Part shown: positions 33,208-42,640 of the stretch, piece by piece | Layout of the letters: every line of letters starts with the position of its first letter | How positions within the stretch are numbered: position 1 is the stretch's first letter | Source of the DNA: Thermocoleostomius sinensis A174 | GTDB taxonomy: Bacteria; Cyanobacteriota; Cyanobacteriia; Elainellales; Elainellaceae | Direction: 5' to 3' | Assembly: GCF_026802175.1 (NCBI RefSeq) | Contig: NZ_CP113797.1 | Span: 5,247,026-5,311,025, forward strand | Length of the DNA: 64,000 nt | Position numbers and translations under genes: made by a program | The notes under the pieces: model-generated | What the model saw: the letters and a program-made list of their open reading frames with translations, nothing else | Database searches by the model: none | Told to the model about the DNA's origin: nothing

Positions 33208-33323
33208 GAAGGGGAGTAGCTGCCGATCGCCAAAGCTTCGGTTGATCGGACTGTCTAAGTCAACATGCTGGTGATAAACCTGGCTTAGACAACAGGAAAC
33301 CAAATCTTGTTAGCGAGACCTTC
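33208..33323 (+). promoter_or_regulatory. yybP-ykoY manganese riboswitch aptamer
   Basis: The signature GGGGAGTAGC (33211-33220), a central GTCAACATGCTGG and the 3' AGCGAGACCTTC (33312-33323) match the yybP-ykoY class, which binds Mn2+. GAAGG (33208-33212) pairs with CCTTC (33319-33323) to close P1. It lies upstream of a GDT1-type transporter, the expected kind of target. Confidence 0.85.
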
Positions 33324-33341
33324 ACTAGGTTCACGTTTGAG

Positions 33342-33405
33342 GTGAGCTTGGTGGGGTCTTCTCATATGCAAGCTCACTCAGACTTCGATTTGCGATTTAT
33401 CTGAG
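33342..33405 (+). promoter_or_regulatory. riboswitch expression platform masking the ribosome site
   Basis: GTGAGCTT (33342-33349) can pair with AAGCTCAC (33370-33377). CTCAGA (33377-33382) can pair with TCTGAG (33400-33405), which contains the start of the ribosome site GAGGAG. AGACC of the aptamer can also pair with GGTCT at 33354-33358. These alternative pairings indicate translational control of the ATG at 33415. Confidence 0.55.
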
Positions 33406-33414
33406 GAGAGCACT

Positions 33415-34041
33415 ATGTTAGCTGCCTTTACAGCAGGGCTTTTGTTAATTACTATCTCGGAACTGGGCGACAAGACGTTTTTTATTGCCGCTATCCTGGC
33501 GATGCGTCATTCGCGGCGATGGGTGTTTGTTGGTTCGATCGCAGCTTTGGCTGCCATGACCATTCTGTCGGTGCTGTTGGGGCAAGCGGCTGGGCTGTTG
33601 CCAAGTGAGTATGTGCGGTGGGCCGAAGTGTTACTATTTACAGGGTTTGGTCTCAAGCTGCTCTACGATGCAAACCGGATGGGCACAAAGCCCAATTTAG
33701 AGGAACAGCAGGAGGCTGCCGAGGTGGTCGAGCATGCGGAAGCCAAACTGAAGCGTCATAATGGATTAGCTGTGTTGTCGCAAGCATTTGGACTCACCTT
33801 TGTGGCAGAGTGGGGCGATCGGACGCAATTCACGACGATTGCCTTGTCAGCCGCGAACAATCCCTATGGTGTCACCGCTGGGGCCATTTTGGGTCACGCC
33901 ATTTGTGCCGCGTTAGCGGTCCTCTGTGGACGCATGGTTTGCAAACGCATCTCTGAACGAACCGTTACAGCACTTGGCAGCGGCTTGTTTTTGTTGTTTG
34001 GACTGGTTAGCTTTTTGCGATTGATGGGACTGCTGTCCTAG
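33415..34041 (+). CDS. GDT1/TMEM165-family (UPF0016) manganese exporter
   Basis: This 208-residue protein has two repeats of three helices. The two family motifs are ELGDKT (16-21) and EWGDRT (about 133-138), with a hydrophilic, charged loop between. The family exchanges Mn2+ or Ca2+ for protons; the cyanobacterial member protects from manganese excess. The upstream Mn riboswitch strongly supports Mn2+ as the substrate and induction by high Mn. Confidence 0.93.
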   Translation: MLAAFTAGLLLITISELGDKTFFIAAILAMRHSRRWVFVGSIAALAAMTILSVLLGQAAGLLPSEYVRWAEVLLFTGFGLKLLYDANRMGTKPNLEEQQEAAEVVEHAEAKLKRHNGLAVLSQAFGLTFVAEWGDRTQFTTIALSAANNPYGVTAGAILGHAICAALAVLCGRMVCKRISERTVTALGSGLFLLFGLVSFLRLMGLLS

Positions 34042-34129
34042 AACGGGCTAGAGAGAATGTGGGCACGGAGGTAGTAAATTTTGAGAGCAGCCTTAGTGGA
34101 TCTACCTTTGAAAGGGTAAAGGATCAGGC

Positions 34130-35032
34130 ATGAAAAACTTAGGATTGGCGGCGATCGCAATAGCAGCAATGCTGTGGGCAGTGGCAGCGATTGTAGCCAG
34201 CGAACTGTTTGCCGCAGGAGTGCAACCCTTTGAGTTGGCAATGGCCCGCACTGTCGTGGCGGCGATCGGGCTATCGTTGCTGTATCAGTTTGGCCCAACT
34301 TCACTGAGATCTCCCCCTGCCAAACCGCTGTCTCATCGCTGGTTTGAATGGCGATTGGTGCTGCTGGGATTTGCTCTGGCGTTTGTCACAGTTAGCTACT
34401 ATGTGGCGATCGATCGGCTAGCAGTGGCGGTGGCGCTGGTGATTCAGTACACAGCCCCGGCCCTGGTCGTCGCATTAACTGCCCTACAGATGCGGCAATG
34501 GCCTGCCCCTACGACAATTGCTGCTGTGATTGCAGCTATTGTGGGTGTGGTGCTGGTTTCGGGCGTACTCAGTAGCCAGCTAGCCTTGAATCGTTTAGGA
34601 CTGATTGCAGCGGGATTAAGTGCCTTGTTCTTTGCCAGTTACACCGTTCTAAGTGAATCGGTCGTGCATACCTATGGTGCGATCGGCGTCATGTTTCGCG
34701 CCTTTATAGTTTCTAGTTTGTTCTGGATTGGGTTCCAAACCGCTCAAGGCATGCCTACAGCCGTTTTTGCACCCGCCAACTTGCCTGGCATTTTATTCGT
34801 GGGTATCGGTGGCACCTTAATTCCTTTTTCCCTGCTGTGTTGGGGAATTCAGCAAGTGCAAGCTTCTCAAGCCTCAATCGCCGCCACCCTCGAACCTGTG
34901 ATTGCAGCAGCCCTAGCTTGGCTGTGGCTAGGGCAAACCCTCGACCTAGCGCAAATCATCGGTGGCATCTTAATCCTCCTGGCTGTTGTATCCCTACAAA
35001 GGCGATCGATGAATGAGGAAAAACAAGGATAA
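34130..35032 (+). CDS. EamA-family (DMT) transporter
   Basis: This 300-residue protein has ten helices in two EamA repeats (about 1-140 and 155-295) with family features AIAMLWAVAAIVASELF and LEPVIAAALAWLWLGQTL. The DMT superfamily exports amino acids or other metabolites; the substrate is unknown. It starts at ATG 34130, 88 bp after the Mn exporter, probably from a separate promoter. Confidence 0.88.
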   Translation: MKNLGLAAIAIAAMLWAVAAIVASELFAAGVQPFELAMARTVVAAIGLSLLYQFGPTSLRSPPAKPLSHRWFEWRLVLLGFALAFVTVSYYVAIDRLAVAVALVIQYTAPALVVALTALQMRQWPAPTTIAAVIAAIVGVVLVSGVLSSQLALNRLGLIAAGLSALFFASYTVLSESVVHTYGAIGVMFRAFIVSSLFWIGFQTAQGMPTAVFAPANLPGILFVGIGGTLIPFSLLCWGIQQVQASQASIAATLEPVIAAALAWLWLGQTLDLAQIIGGILILLAVVSLQRRSMNEEKQG

Positions 35033-35142
35033 AGGCTTCTCCCTATCCCAATTTTCAACCCCCAACCCCCCGTTCCCCGTTCCCTCTCTCCCCTATATAA
35101 TGAAACCCTAAATCTTAGGTGCCATCGACCGTCAAAACGCCT

Positions 35143-35886
35143 ATGACGCTGCTGAAGCTGCTCTTTATCCGTCATGCTCAATCGGTGGGCAATCAACAAA
35201 AGCGGATGCAGGGACAACGAGAATTTGAACTCACCGATGAAGGGCGACGACAAGCAGAAAAACTAGCCCAGCGGTTATTGGCAGAAGCATGGCGACCGTC
35301 CTGTGTGTATAGTAGCCCGTTGAAGCGCACAGTCCAAACAACAGAAATTTTGCTGGCTCATTTCTTAGCAGAGCCGTTACCAGCGATGGTCAGTGATTTA
35401 GTAGATGGTGAGGTGGATTCACCACTGGAGGTTTTGGCCACCAACCCGTCACCGGCGATCGCGGTGGAGTATGCTGATGAACTGAAGGAATTTCAGAACG
35501 GGATTTTTGCGGGATTGACCTGGGCAGAAGCTAGAGAGCGCTATCCCGATTTGTGTCATCAATTGGAAAGCTCGTCCGATTGGATTCAAATCCCTGGAGC
35601 CGAGTCTCTACAAGAAGCCCGATCGCGGGCCCGCCAATTTGTGCATCGTATTATCGATCGCCATGCTGACGGAGAGCAACTCTGGATTGTAACCCACAGT
35701 TGGATTCTGCAACACCTAATTGCTGAGCTAATGGGCTGTGATCGATCGTGGCGTATTCATGCCCGCAACACGGCGATTTTTGAATTTTGGGTGGATCGAT
35801 CGCGCTGGCAACGTACTGATCAAAACCGCTTCAATACCGATCTCTGGCAAATTCGTCGCTTTAACGACTATCACCATTTGCTGTAA
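35143..35886 (+). CDS. histidine phosphatase family protein
   Basis: The start at ATG 35143 gives MTLLKLLFIRHAQSVGNQQ with the RHA/G catalytic motif, VYSSPLKRTVQT and the second His in WIVTHSWILQHL. The enzyme forms a phospho-His intermediate and removes phosphate from sugars, nucleotides or proteins. The substrate cannot be read from sequence. A GTG at 35119 is a weaker alternative start. Confidence 0.88.
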   Translation: MTLLKLLFIRHAQSVGNQQKRMQGQREFELTDEGRRQAEKLAQRLLAEAWRPSCVYSSPLKRTVQTTEILLAHFLAEPLPAMVSDLVDGEVDSPLEVLATNPSPAIAVEYADELKEFQNGIFAGLTWAEARERYPDLCHQLESSSDWIQIPGAESLQEARSRARQFVHRIIDRHADGEQLWIVTHSWILQHLIAELMGCDRSWRIHARNTAIFEFWVDRSRWQRTDQNRFNTDLWQIRRFNDYHHLL

Positions 35887-35892
35887 GGGGAA

Positions 35893-35913
35893 TCGGGAGT
35901 CGGGAGTCGGGAG
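35893..35913. repeat. short tandem heptanucleotide repeat
   Basis: TCGGGAG occurs three times in a row just after the phosphatase stop. Such 7-bp tandem repeats (STRR type) are common between genes of filamentous cyanobacteria. Confidence 0.7.
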
Positions 35914-36106
35914 AACTTTTGCCGTTCAGCTTTTTTCCCTTTAATTAAAATCTTTAGACTACAATTACCAGCCTTCGCTTACAATACTTGGGGAAAAAAG
36001 TATACCAGAAGGGCTTAAAAAAAGGTTATTTTTAATTAACACGACTCTTCGCCTACATGATACAACGTCTAACCTGATGTTTATAACAGTAAATGCTGAG
36101 TGAGCA

Positions 36107-37066
36107 ATGGTAGATTCGATGGATGATATTGCGAGGCAGGCACGTCAAGGCAGTGTCTCTGCAATTATTCAAGTTCTCAACGATAAGCTAGCTGACTCTG
36201 GAATTCGCACTAGAGCCGTGTTTGAGCAAGGGGTGCTGCAACTGCTATGCGAGGCGCCCACGCCAGAGCAACTTGAACAATCTGTGTTGGTTCCTCGGGT
36301 TCGCCAAATCCTAGAGTCCATTCAGCCTCACCGCATTCGTCGCGTTAATATCAACAGTCGTATTGTGCGAGAGCAGCAGCTTCTCTGGCTCGATGAAATT
36401 AATCGTGATCCCGATAATCAGTTGCTTTGGTCTGAAGAAATTACTTTAAGACGCCCCAACTTGTTTCAGCGTCTCACTCAAGGGACAAAAGAACGGAAGC
36501 CGATCGATCCCAAGGCTTCGTTGCCTAAAAATTCTCCGGTGCGTGTGGCTCGCGAAAAGCGATTGTTTTGGCGAGGTTTGGTGGGTGGAGCCAGCCTCAG
36601 CTTGTTTCTATTGTTAATAGGTTGGACAGTAGCCAATTGGCTAGAGCGACAATCTAACTCGTCTCAATCTGCCTCGGTTTCCTCTCCCGACCTGTCTTCT
36701 GAACCAGCCGCCACGCTTGATCCGACGATTGCGACAGCAGAGGTTGAACCCTCTGTCCCTGCTGAATCTCCTGCCTCGGCCGCATCAGAACCCGCCTCAA
36801 CGGATTCACCCACGAATAGTCCTGTCGCAGTGGATGACGATCCATTTACAAAAGCGGTTAATTTAGCCCAAACGGCTGTGGAAGCTGGACAAACGGCCGA
36901 CACTTCAGCAGAGTGGCTGACCTTGGCGGCTCAATGGCAACAAGCGTCTGATTTGATGGCGTTGATTCCTCCGGACGATGCTCGCTACGACATTGCCCAA
37001 AGCCGCATCGAGGTTTATCGTCAAAATAGTCGAGAGGCCCTTCAGCAAGCCCAAAGCCGTCCTTAA
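36107..37066 (+). CDS. conserved-type membrane protein of unknown function
   Basis: ATG 36107 gives 319 residues. An N-terminal soluble domain of about 110 residues (MDDIARQARQGSVSAIIQVLNDKLADSGI, VRQILESIQPHRIRRVNI) is followed by a membrane segment (about 157-177), an acidic Ser/Pro/Ala-rich linker and a C-terminal helical region (FTKAVNLAQTAVEAGQ, WQQASDLMALIP, YDIAQSRIEVYRQN). This pattern recurs in cyanobacterial proteins without known function. It lies 24 bp before ispF and may share its transcript. Confidence 0.75.
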   Translation: MVDSMDDIARQARQGSVSAIIQVLNDKLADSGIRTRAVFEQGVLQLLCEAPTPEQLEQSVLVPRVRQILESIQPHRIRRVNINSRIVREQQLLWLDEINRDPDNQLLWSEEITLRRPNLFQRLTQGTKERKPIDPKASLPKNSPVRVAREKRLFWRGLVGGASLSLFLLLIGWTVANWLERQSNSSQSASVSSPDLSSEPAATLDPTIATAEVEPSVPAESPASAASEPASTDSPTNSPVAVDDDPFTKAVNLAQTAVEAGQTADTSAEWLTLAAQWQQASDLMALIPPDDARYDIAQSRIEVYRQNSREALQQAQSRP

Positions 37067-37090
37067 ATCAATTTCATTGCAGCTAAATTC

Positions 37091-37576
37091 ATGAATCTCC
37101 GCATTGGCAATGGTTATGATATTCATCGCTTGGTGAGCGATCGTCCGTTAATTTTAGGCGGTATTCAGATTCCGCATGACCTAGGACTGCTGGGTCATAG
37201 CGATGCTGATGTGCTGACCCATGCCATCATGGACGCGATGCTAGGAGCCTTGAGTCTAGGTGATATTGGACATTACTTCCCGCCAAGCGATCCCCAATGG
37301 GCCGGAGCCGATAGCCTGAAACTGTTAGCTCAAGTCAATGCATTAATTCAGTCGAAGGGCTGGAAAATTGGCAATCTGGATTCTGTGGTTGTAGCAGAAC
37401 GTCCCAAACTGAAACCTCATTTACCGGCTATGCGCGATCGCCTAGCCAGTATTTTGCAGATCGTTCCAGACCAAATTAGCGTTAAAGCGACTACCAACGA
37501 AAAATTGGGCCCGATCGGACGAGAAGAAGGCATTGCTGCCTATGCGGTCGCTCTCTTGTTGCCGCGAGAGGGCTAG
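37091..37576 (+). CDS. ispF: 2-C-methyl-D-erythritol 2,4-cyclodiphosphate synthase
   Basis: This 161-residue protein has the family signature [11 protein letters not shown], the metal residues Asp/His in YDIHR and [19 protein letters not shown], and the C-terminal [19 protein letters not shown]. It converts CDP-ME-2-phosphate to MEcPP with release of CMP in the MEP isoprenoid pathway, which feeds carotenoids such as those handled by CrtH in this window. Length and motifs are normal. Confidence 0.97.
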   Translation: MNLRIGNGYDIHRLVSDRPLILGGIQIPHDLGLLGHSDADVLTHAIMDAMLGALSLGDIGHYFPPSDPQWAGADSLKLLAQVNALIQSKGWKIGNLDSVVVAERPKLKPHLPAMRDRLASILQIVPDQISVKATTNEKLGPIGREEGIAAYAVALLLPREG

Positions 37577-37667
37577 AAAAGAACCATTCTCCGCATCCCC
37601 CCTCCCCCGATTCTTTGATCCTAGATGTATAGTAGAAAGCAACATGTAACTAAGCGTTAAGGGAATT

Positions 37668-38381
37668 ATGGCTGTCGATCTGGCTCGGCATTCAGTTTGG
37701 TCAGCAGCACAGGACTCGCTAGCCCTTCGAGCAATTTTTGAGACAATTACGGCCGAGAGTTGTCCCTACCTGTTTAACTTTCATATTCATACCGTTTGTT
37801 CGGATGGCAAACTGCAACCTGAACAGGTGATTGAACAAGCAATTGCGATCGGAGTGCAAGGGCTGGCGATTACTGACCACCACACAGTTAATGGCTACCG
37901 CAAGGCGCAAGAGTGGCTAGAGAATTGGTTGTGGTCGTCGTTTGATACTCCTCGTGCTTGCAATGCTCCAACCCTATGGACAGGGATGGAAATTAATGCA
38001 GAGATGCTGGGAATTGAAGTGCATATTCTGGCCTATGCCTTTGATCCCGACCACGGAGCGCTGCGCCCCTATCAACAAGGAGGCACGGCTGTGGGGGCTG
38101 CTTACCGCGCTGAGCGAGTGATTCAGTCTATCCATGAAGCAGGTGGGTTGGCAGTTTTAGCCCATCCGGCGCGTTACCGTCGATCGCCTGCCATGCTAAT
38201 TCCAGAAGCCTCGCGGTTAGGTATTGATGGCATTGAAACCTACTATGCCTACGGCAATCCGTCACCTTGGGAACCCAGCCCCAAGCAAATGATGGAAGTA
38301 TCTGCTCTAGGCACGATGTACGGGTTGCTTAATACCTGTGGTACTGATACCCACGGGTTAAGGTTGATGCAGCGTTTGTAG
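37668..38381 (+). CDS. PHP-domain phosphoesterase
   Basis: This 237-residue protein has the PHP metal motifs FNFHIHTVCSDG, ITDHHTVNGY, LAHPARY and CGTDTHG. PHP enzymes cleave phosphoesters, for example 5'-3' exonuclease or nucleoside-5',3'-bisphosphate phosphatase in the YciV/TrpH group, which this size and motif order resemble. It is monocistronic between ispF and the GNAT genes. Confidence 0.87.
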   Translation: MAVDLARHSVWSAAQDSLALRAIFETITAESCPYLFNFHIHTVCSDGKLQPEQVIEQAIAIGVQGLAITDHHTVNGYRKAQEWLENWLWSSFDTPRACNAPTLWTGMEINAEMLGIEVHILAYAFDPDHGALRPYQQGGTAVGAAYRAERVIQSIHEAGGLAVLAHPARYRRSPAMLIPEASRLGIDGIETYYAYGNPSPWEPSPKQMMEVSALGTMYGLLNTCGTDTHGLRLMQRL

Positions 38382-38422
38382 GTCCGGTGGTGCGGCTTAA
38401 ACATAGGCGGCTTAAACATAGG

Positions 38423-38902
38423 CTATAGCTCGATCAGCATTTCCACCATGCTGACCCGGAAGCCGCAGGTGGTAAACAACTTGCGAGCGATTTCGTTGTT
38501 GGCAGCAGTATCCAGTCGAACCTGCTCAACCCCTACCTGTCGAAAGTGTTCGATCGCCCGCTGTATCAATTGCCGAGCTACTCCTCGGTGACGATAGGCT
38601 TCCTCTACCCAAAGATCATGAATAAAGCCATATTCCTTGACTCGATAAATGGGAATTTCGCGTTCTACTGTGGCAATCAACAGCGCGACAAGAACCGGGT
38701 CAGAGCCGATCGAATCTTCAGCCACCAAACATACATGGCGCGAATTTTTCATTAATTGATCTAGCCAGGACATGTAGCGTTGCTCTGGATTTGGTAAAAA
38801 GCCATACTTGGCTGGATCTAGGGCTTGGTGGAAAGCACATGTTTTGGCAACGAGGGGCAGCATGGATGGAATATCAGTCAGTGTTGCAGTACGAATGATC
38901 AT
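38423..38902 (-). CDS. GNAT N-acetyltransferase
   Basis: This 159-residue protein has the acetyl-CoA site VEEAYRHRGVARQLIQRAIEHF (Q/R-x-x-G-x-A) and the end RLDTAANNEIARKLFTTCGF, standard for GNAT. The substrate is unknown. It overlaps the following GNAT gene by 29 bp, so the two are likely co-transcribed. Confidence 0.87.
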   Translation of the reverse strand: MIIRTATLTDIPSMLPLVAKTCAFHQALDPAKYGFLPNPEQRYMSWLDQLMKNSRHVCLVAEDSIGSDPVLVALLIATVEREIPIYRVKEYGFIHDLWVEEAYRHRGVARQLIQRAIEHFRQVGVEQVRLDTAANNEIARKLFTTCGFRVSMVEMLIEL

Positions 38903-39557
38903 ATGAATTCATGAATTCAGCACTATCAATGCTGTAGTGAATCAGTTCAGCCCCAGCTATTTGCGATCGTCTGACTGGGATCATGCCTAGCTTGTCCAGC
39001 ACTCGCTGCGACGCGATGTTTGGCACATCTGTACTGGCGGCTATGCGATCGAATTTTAGAGTATGAAAGCCGTAATGCAGCATGGCCCGGGCCGCTTCTG
39101 TTGCCAGGCCTTGTCTCCAACAGTCAAATGCTAACCCATACGCCAGTTCCAGTTCGGGCGGTGTGTGGAAATACCAGAACCCGCAGAAGCCGATCAATCG
39201 CTGTAAGTCGGTGGCAAAAAATAAGCCCCACAGGCCAAAGCCGTGCTGTTGAAACAAAATCAAGCTTTCCTCTACCCAGTCGGCAATTTGTTGATCTGAC
39301 ACAATCTGATCATCACAAAGAAACCGTCGGACTTGAGGATGAACTACGATCGCGTGTAGCGCCGCAGAATTCGATCGATCGAGCGGACGTAAGCACAACC
39401 GAGGGGTGTAAATCTCATAACGGGAAGCCTGGAAATGCACTGGCAAGGATGAGGGATAAACGATGAAGACGATCTCAACATTTCTATGAGGGCAGGTTTT
39501 GTGATTAGCGGTCTGGCAAAACCATTCCACCTCAGTGAACCCTGCCCCTAACGGCAT
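38874..39557 (-). CDS. GNAT N-acetyltransferase, RimJ/RimL type
   Basis: The core TPRLCLRPLDRSNSAAL, LIGFCGFWYF, ELAYGLAFDCWRQGLATEAARAML and NIASQRVLDKLGM is the RimJ/RimL branch of GNAT. The start is unclear: ATG 39557 has GGAG 6 nt upstream and gives 227 residues, but the family usually begins about 45 residues later; TTG 39446 and GTG 39440 are alternatives. The frame runs up into the chrA gene, and that part is not believed. The substrate is unknown. Confidence 0.78.
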   Translation of the reverse strand: MPLGAGFTEVEWFCQTANHKTCPHRNVEIVFIVYPSSLPVHFQASRYEIYTPRLCLRPLDRSNSAALHAIVVHPQVRRFLCDDQIVSDQQIADWVEESLILFQQHGFGLWGLFFATDLQRLIGFCGFWYFHTPPELELAYGLAFDCWRQGLATEAARAMLHYGFHTLKFDRIAASTDVPNIASQRVLDKLGMIPVRRSQIAGAELIHYSIDSAEFMNSYDHSYCNTD

Positions 39558-39619
39558 CTGTCTCCGAGGAACTTCAGAACTCTCATAGTAAAGCGCGATC
39601 GAGAAAAAACAGAGAATTC

Positions 39620-40849
39620 CTAACCGCCAACCCCCAATCCCCTCATCCCCAACCCTGCTATGGCTCCTGCCAGCACCAGCCATGCCGAGTTTACTTGAAA
39701 GCGAAATACCGCAATTAAGCCAAGCACAGCCAAACTGGCCGTGCTCCAATCGACGATCGCCGCACTTAGGAGCGTGACTGTAACGGCCGCCATTAACCCC
39801 AACGCCCCTGCATTAACCCCATCTAAAAAGCCAGCCGTCCAGCGAGATTGGCGTAAGCGAGCAGCAAATGGGCTGATGATGGCAACTAAGAGAAACGATG
39901 GCAGAAAAATTCCTAGGGTCGCCGCAATTGCTCCGGCATGGCCCGCTAGCAGATAGCCGATGAACGTGGCGGTAGTAAATACTGGCCCCGGCGTAAACTC
40001 GCCAATAACAATGGCATCCAACAATTGCTGTGACGAAAGCACCTGCCAGCGCTCGACAAGATCGCGTTGCAGAAAAGCCAAGAGCACATAGCCACTGCCA
40101 TATAGCACGGCCCCTACTTTGAGGAAAAACAGAAACACATTGCTCCATGCCACCGATCGCGGCGCATCAGTTGGATTTACTTGTGCCAAAACGCTTGAAA
40201 CGGGCAATAAGAACAAACCAGTAGTGCTGTGGCGATTCGATTGCCCATTTCGCAGCAACATCATTCCCACCCCTGCCAGGACAAGCACCAGAACTTCATT
40301 TAGTCCCAAGAAATAAGCAGCAATGGCGGCTACACCTGCGATTGCTGTGGGAATATCTTTGATGGCTTTTTTGCCCAGTTTCCAGAGCGCTTGGGCAATC
40401 ACCGCTAAAATTACCGGTTTGACACCGTACAGTACCCACTCTACCTGAGGGATTGATTGCGAGCGGACATACAGGATAGCTAAGCCCCACACCATCAGCA
40501 TGGCCGGCAAAATGAAACAAATGCCTGCGGTCATCAAGCCGCGCCATCCGGCTCGTTCATTGCCGATTAGGATAGCCATTTCGGTGGAGTTGGGGCCTGG
40601 AATGAGGCTAGTGACACCCAACAAATCTAGGATTCGTTGCTCTGGCATCCATTGGCGACGCCGCACGACCTCATCGTTCATCATGGCAATGTGTGCAGCC
40701 GGTCCTCCAAAGGCGATCGTCCCCAGTTTCAGAAAGACGGTAGCCAGTTCTTGCAAGCGTTGTTGCTTTTCCGGTGGAGGTAAGTCAGCGAAACGAATTG
40801 AAGCTGGGGCCGACAGCATTTCTGGCTCTTGGGGCATGAACTTCTTCAA
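39620..40849 (-). CDS. chrA: ChrA-family chromate transporter
   Basis: This 409-residue protein is the two-domain (long) form. The N-terminal repeat has KLGTIAFGGPAAHIAMM and LLGVTSLIPGPNSTEMAILIG; the C-terminal repeat has FLKVGAVLYGSGYVLLAFLQ and AIVIGEFTPGPVFTTATFIGYL. The family exports chromate, and some members transport other anions. It starts at 40849 and converges with nothing nearby; the GNAT genes follow on the same strand. Confidence 0.92.
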   Translation of the reverse strand: MKKFMPQEPEMLSAPASIRFADLPPPEKQQRLQELATVFLKLGTIAFGGPAAHIAMMNDEVVRRRQWMPEQRILDLLGVTSLIPGPNSTEMAILIGNERAGWRGLMTAGICFILPAMLMVWGLAILYVRSQSIPQVEWVLYGVKPVILAVIAQALWKLGKKAIKDIPTAIAGVAAIAAYFLGLNEVLVLVLAGVGMMLLRNGQSNRHSTTGLFLLPVSSVLAQVNPTDAPRSVAWSNVFLFFLKVGAVLYGSGYVLLAFLQRDLVERWQVLSSQQLLDAIVIGEFTPGPVFTTATFIGYLLAGHAGAIAATLGIFLPSFLLVAIISPFAARLRQSRWTAGFLDGVNAGALGLMAAVTVTLLSAAIVDWSTASLAVLGLIAVFRFQVNSAWLVLAGAIAGLGMRGLGVGG

Positions 40850-40977
40850 CTCCTGATGTTAAATGGCTCAATATCAATAAATGTCATCAATAGGCGATGG
40901 TTCAGATGCTCGGTAGCAATGAATTAACGGCTCATTGTTTCAGAAGTATGATGTTCAGCAAAAACTTTTCAGCAAAA

Positions 40978-41012
40978 ATACCTGCTTGACGGCTAGGCTG
41001 TCAGGCAGGTAT
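40978..41012 (-). terminator. rho-independent terminator of the binding-protein gene
   Basis: ATACCTGC...GGC and GCTG...GCAGGTAT form a 16-bp stem with two mismatches around a TAG loop. On the minus strand a run of T follows. It lies 47 bp after the binding-protein stop. Confidence 0.85.
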
Positions 41013-41058
41013 TGCCCATCTTAAGGTACGTTCATAGCACCTTAGCTGTCAACTGACC

Positions 41059-42114
41059 TTAGCTGCGAATTTCGTTCCACAGTTGCACCCATTGGTCATA
41101 GTTTTTAACGCTTTGCCACATGTTGATTTGTGAATGCAGCGACAAATCATCCATAAACAATTCGTGGGCGCGTTCTGGGCCGATCGCTTCTGCACCCAAG
41201 GTCGTCGCTCCAGAATACCCAGTCACCTCCATAACGCCCTTTTGTCCGGCTCCGCTAAGGATGTAATCAATCCACTGGTATGCAACATCAGGGTTGCGAG
41301 ACTTTTTGGAAATCATCCAGGAATCTGTCCAACCCGTGAGCTTCCCTTGAGGGCTGACCGAGCCGATTGGAAATCCAGCTTCGCTGAGTTGGGTATAGGT
41401 GAGCGGCCAGGCATGGGCTAGAACAATTTCACCCGATTGAAACAGGTTAGCCAGTTCGCCTGCGGTTGTCCAGAACTTCCGAATGTTGGGACGCAGTTGC
41501 AGCAGTTTGTCTTTAACTTCGGCTAAGTCGGCCTCGCTCAGATCATAGGGATCAGGTTTGCCCAGCCACAGCGCTACATCCGCGATCGTCATTGGGTTAT
41601 CGGGTAGGGCAATTTTGCCCGCATAGTCCGAGTCGAACAACACATCCCACGACGACGGAGCCGACTTGACTGCTTTAGTATTGTAAACCAAGACGTTGGG
41701 GCCCCAAGCAAACGTAACCCCATAGGGTTTGCCGTCGAAGGTATTCCACTTGCCACCTTGAAACGATTCAAACACAGTGTCATAGTTTTCTAGCTTGCTG
41801 GTATCAATCGGCTGCACTAATCCAGCTTGATAGAGCCGCTCGGTGATGTCGCCCGATGCCGAAATGATGTCATAGGTGCGACCGCCGCCCGTGCGGAATT
41901 TGGCAAACATCTCGTCGCTAGAGCCAGCATACGTTGCCTTGACCGCGCAGCCTGTTTGGTCTTCAAAGGCTTTTGTAAACGAAGAATCGGTATAGCCCTC
42001 CCAGACAATCGCCGTGAGTGTACAGCCTGCCGCTTGGGCTGGACGGATTGGCAGCCACACCGAGCTTAGACCCAGTAAGCCCATCAATAAAATAGAAATA
42101 AAGCGATACAACAT
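41059..42114 (-). CDS. polyamine-type ABC transporter substrate-binding protein (PotD-like)
   Basis: This 351-residue protein has a signal peptide ending RPAQAAGC and the fold of PotD/spermidine-type binding proteins (LTAIVWEGYTDSSFTKAFEDQTGC, YDIISASGD, YGVTFAWGPNVLVYNT, GEIVLAHAWPL). It would bind a ligand in the periplasm and deliver it to an ABC permease. No permease or ATPase gene is next to it, so it is an orphan binding protein here. It has its own terminator. Confidence 0.87.
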   Translation of the reverse strand: MLYRFISILLMGLLGLSSVWLPIRPAQAAGCTLTAIVWEGYTDSSFTKAFEDQTGCAVKATYAGSSDEMFAKFRTGGGRTYDIISASGDITERLYQAGLVQPIDTSKLENYDTVFESFQGGKWNTFDGKPYGVTFAWGPNVLVYNTKAVKSAPSSWDVLFDSDYAGKIALPDNPMTIADVALWLGKPDPYDLSEADLAEVKDKLLQLRPNIRKFWTTAGELANLFQSGEIVLAHAWPLTYTQLSEAGFPIGSVSPQGKLTGWTDSWMISKKSRNPDVAYQWIDYILSGAGQKGVMEVTGYSGATTLGAEAIGPERAHELFMDDLSLHSQINMWQSVKNYDQWVQLWNEIRS

Positions 42115-42410
42115 AGGTTGTTTCCTTGAGTGAGTATCAAATCAGAAACTTATCACACCAAATAGCGCCCCAATCAGGGTAGAGAAGGATGGAACAATCG
42201 GTTGTACTCTAAACCACAGATAGGGACAGACTCAATAACAAAATTAGTCTCTGTGCTAGCCAAGATAATTGGCCAAAATATCAGTCTAACGTTTGCCTGC
42301 TGCATCAGGGGGACATACCTGTTCAGCAACGCTGACCCGACAACGCCCCAACTCCAACGCTGGATAGCCTTCCACCACTTCAACACTCTAATTAAATGAG
42401 AATATATTGC

Positions 42411-42446
42411 ATCAATGTTGACATTGATTTGCAATAAGGCTATTAT
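42411..42446 (+). promoter_or_regulatory. crtH promoter with overlapping palindrome
   Basis: TTGACA (42418-42423) and TATTAT (42441-42446) are spaced by 17 bp, a near-consensus sigma-70 promoter. ATCAATG-TTGA-CATTGAT (42411-42428), extended by ATTGC/GCAAT, is a palindrome over the -35 box and a likely operator. The rest of 42115-42580 shows no gene. Confidence 0.65.
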
Positions 42447-42640
42447 CTATTCATAGTGTTCTCCTCTCAAAGGATCGGCAAGTGGGGGTAGTCGGCAGAC
42501 TTAACCCCTCTTTTTTTGTCTAGGTCTCATCTAGTTTTTGGGGTACAACCATCGATACACTGGTAGGTGATAGTTAACTGGTGCAGGTTTCAACGCTGAT
42601 TGCATCAGTTTTTAACGAAACGGTATCGATACACTTGCTT

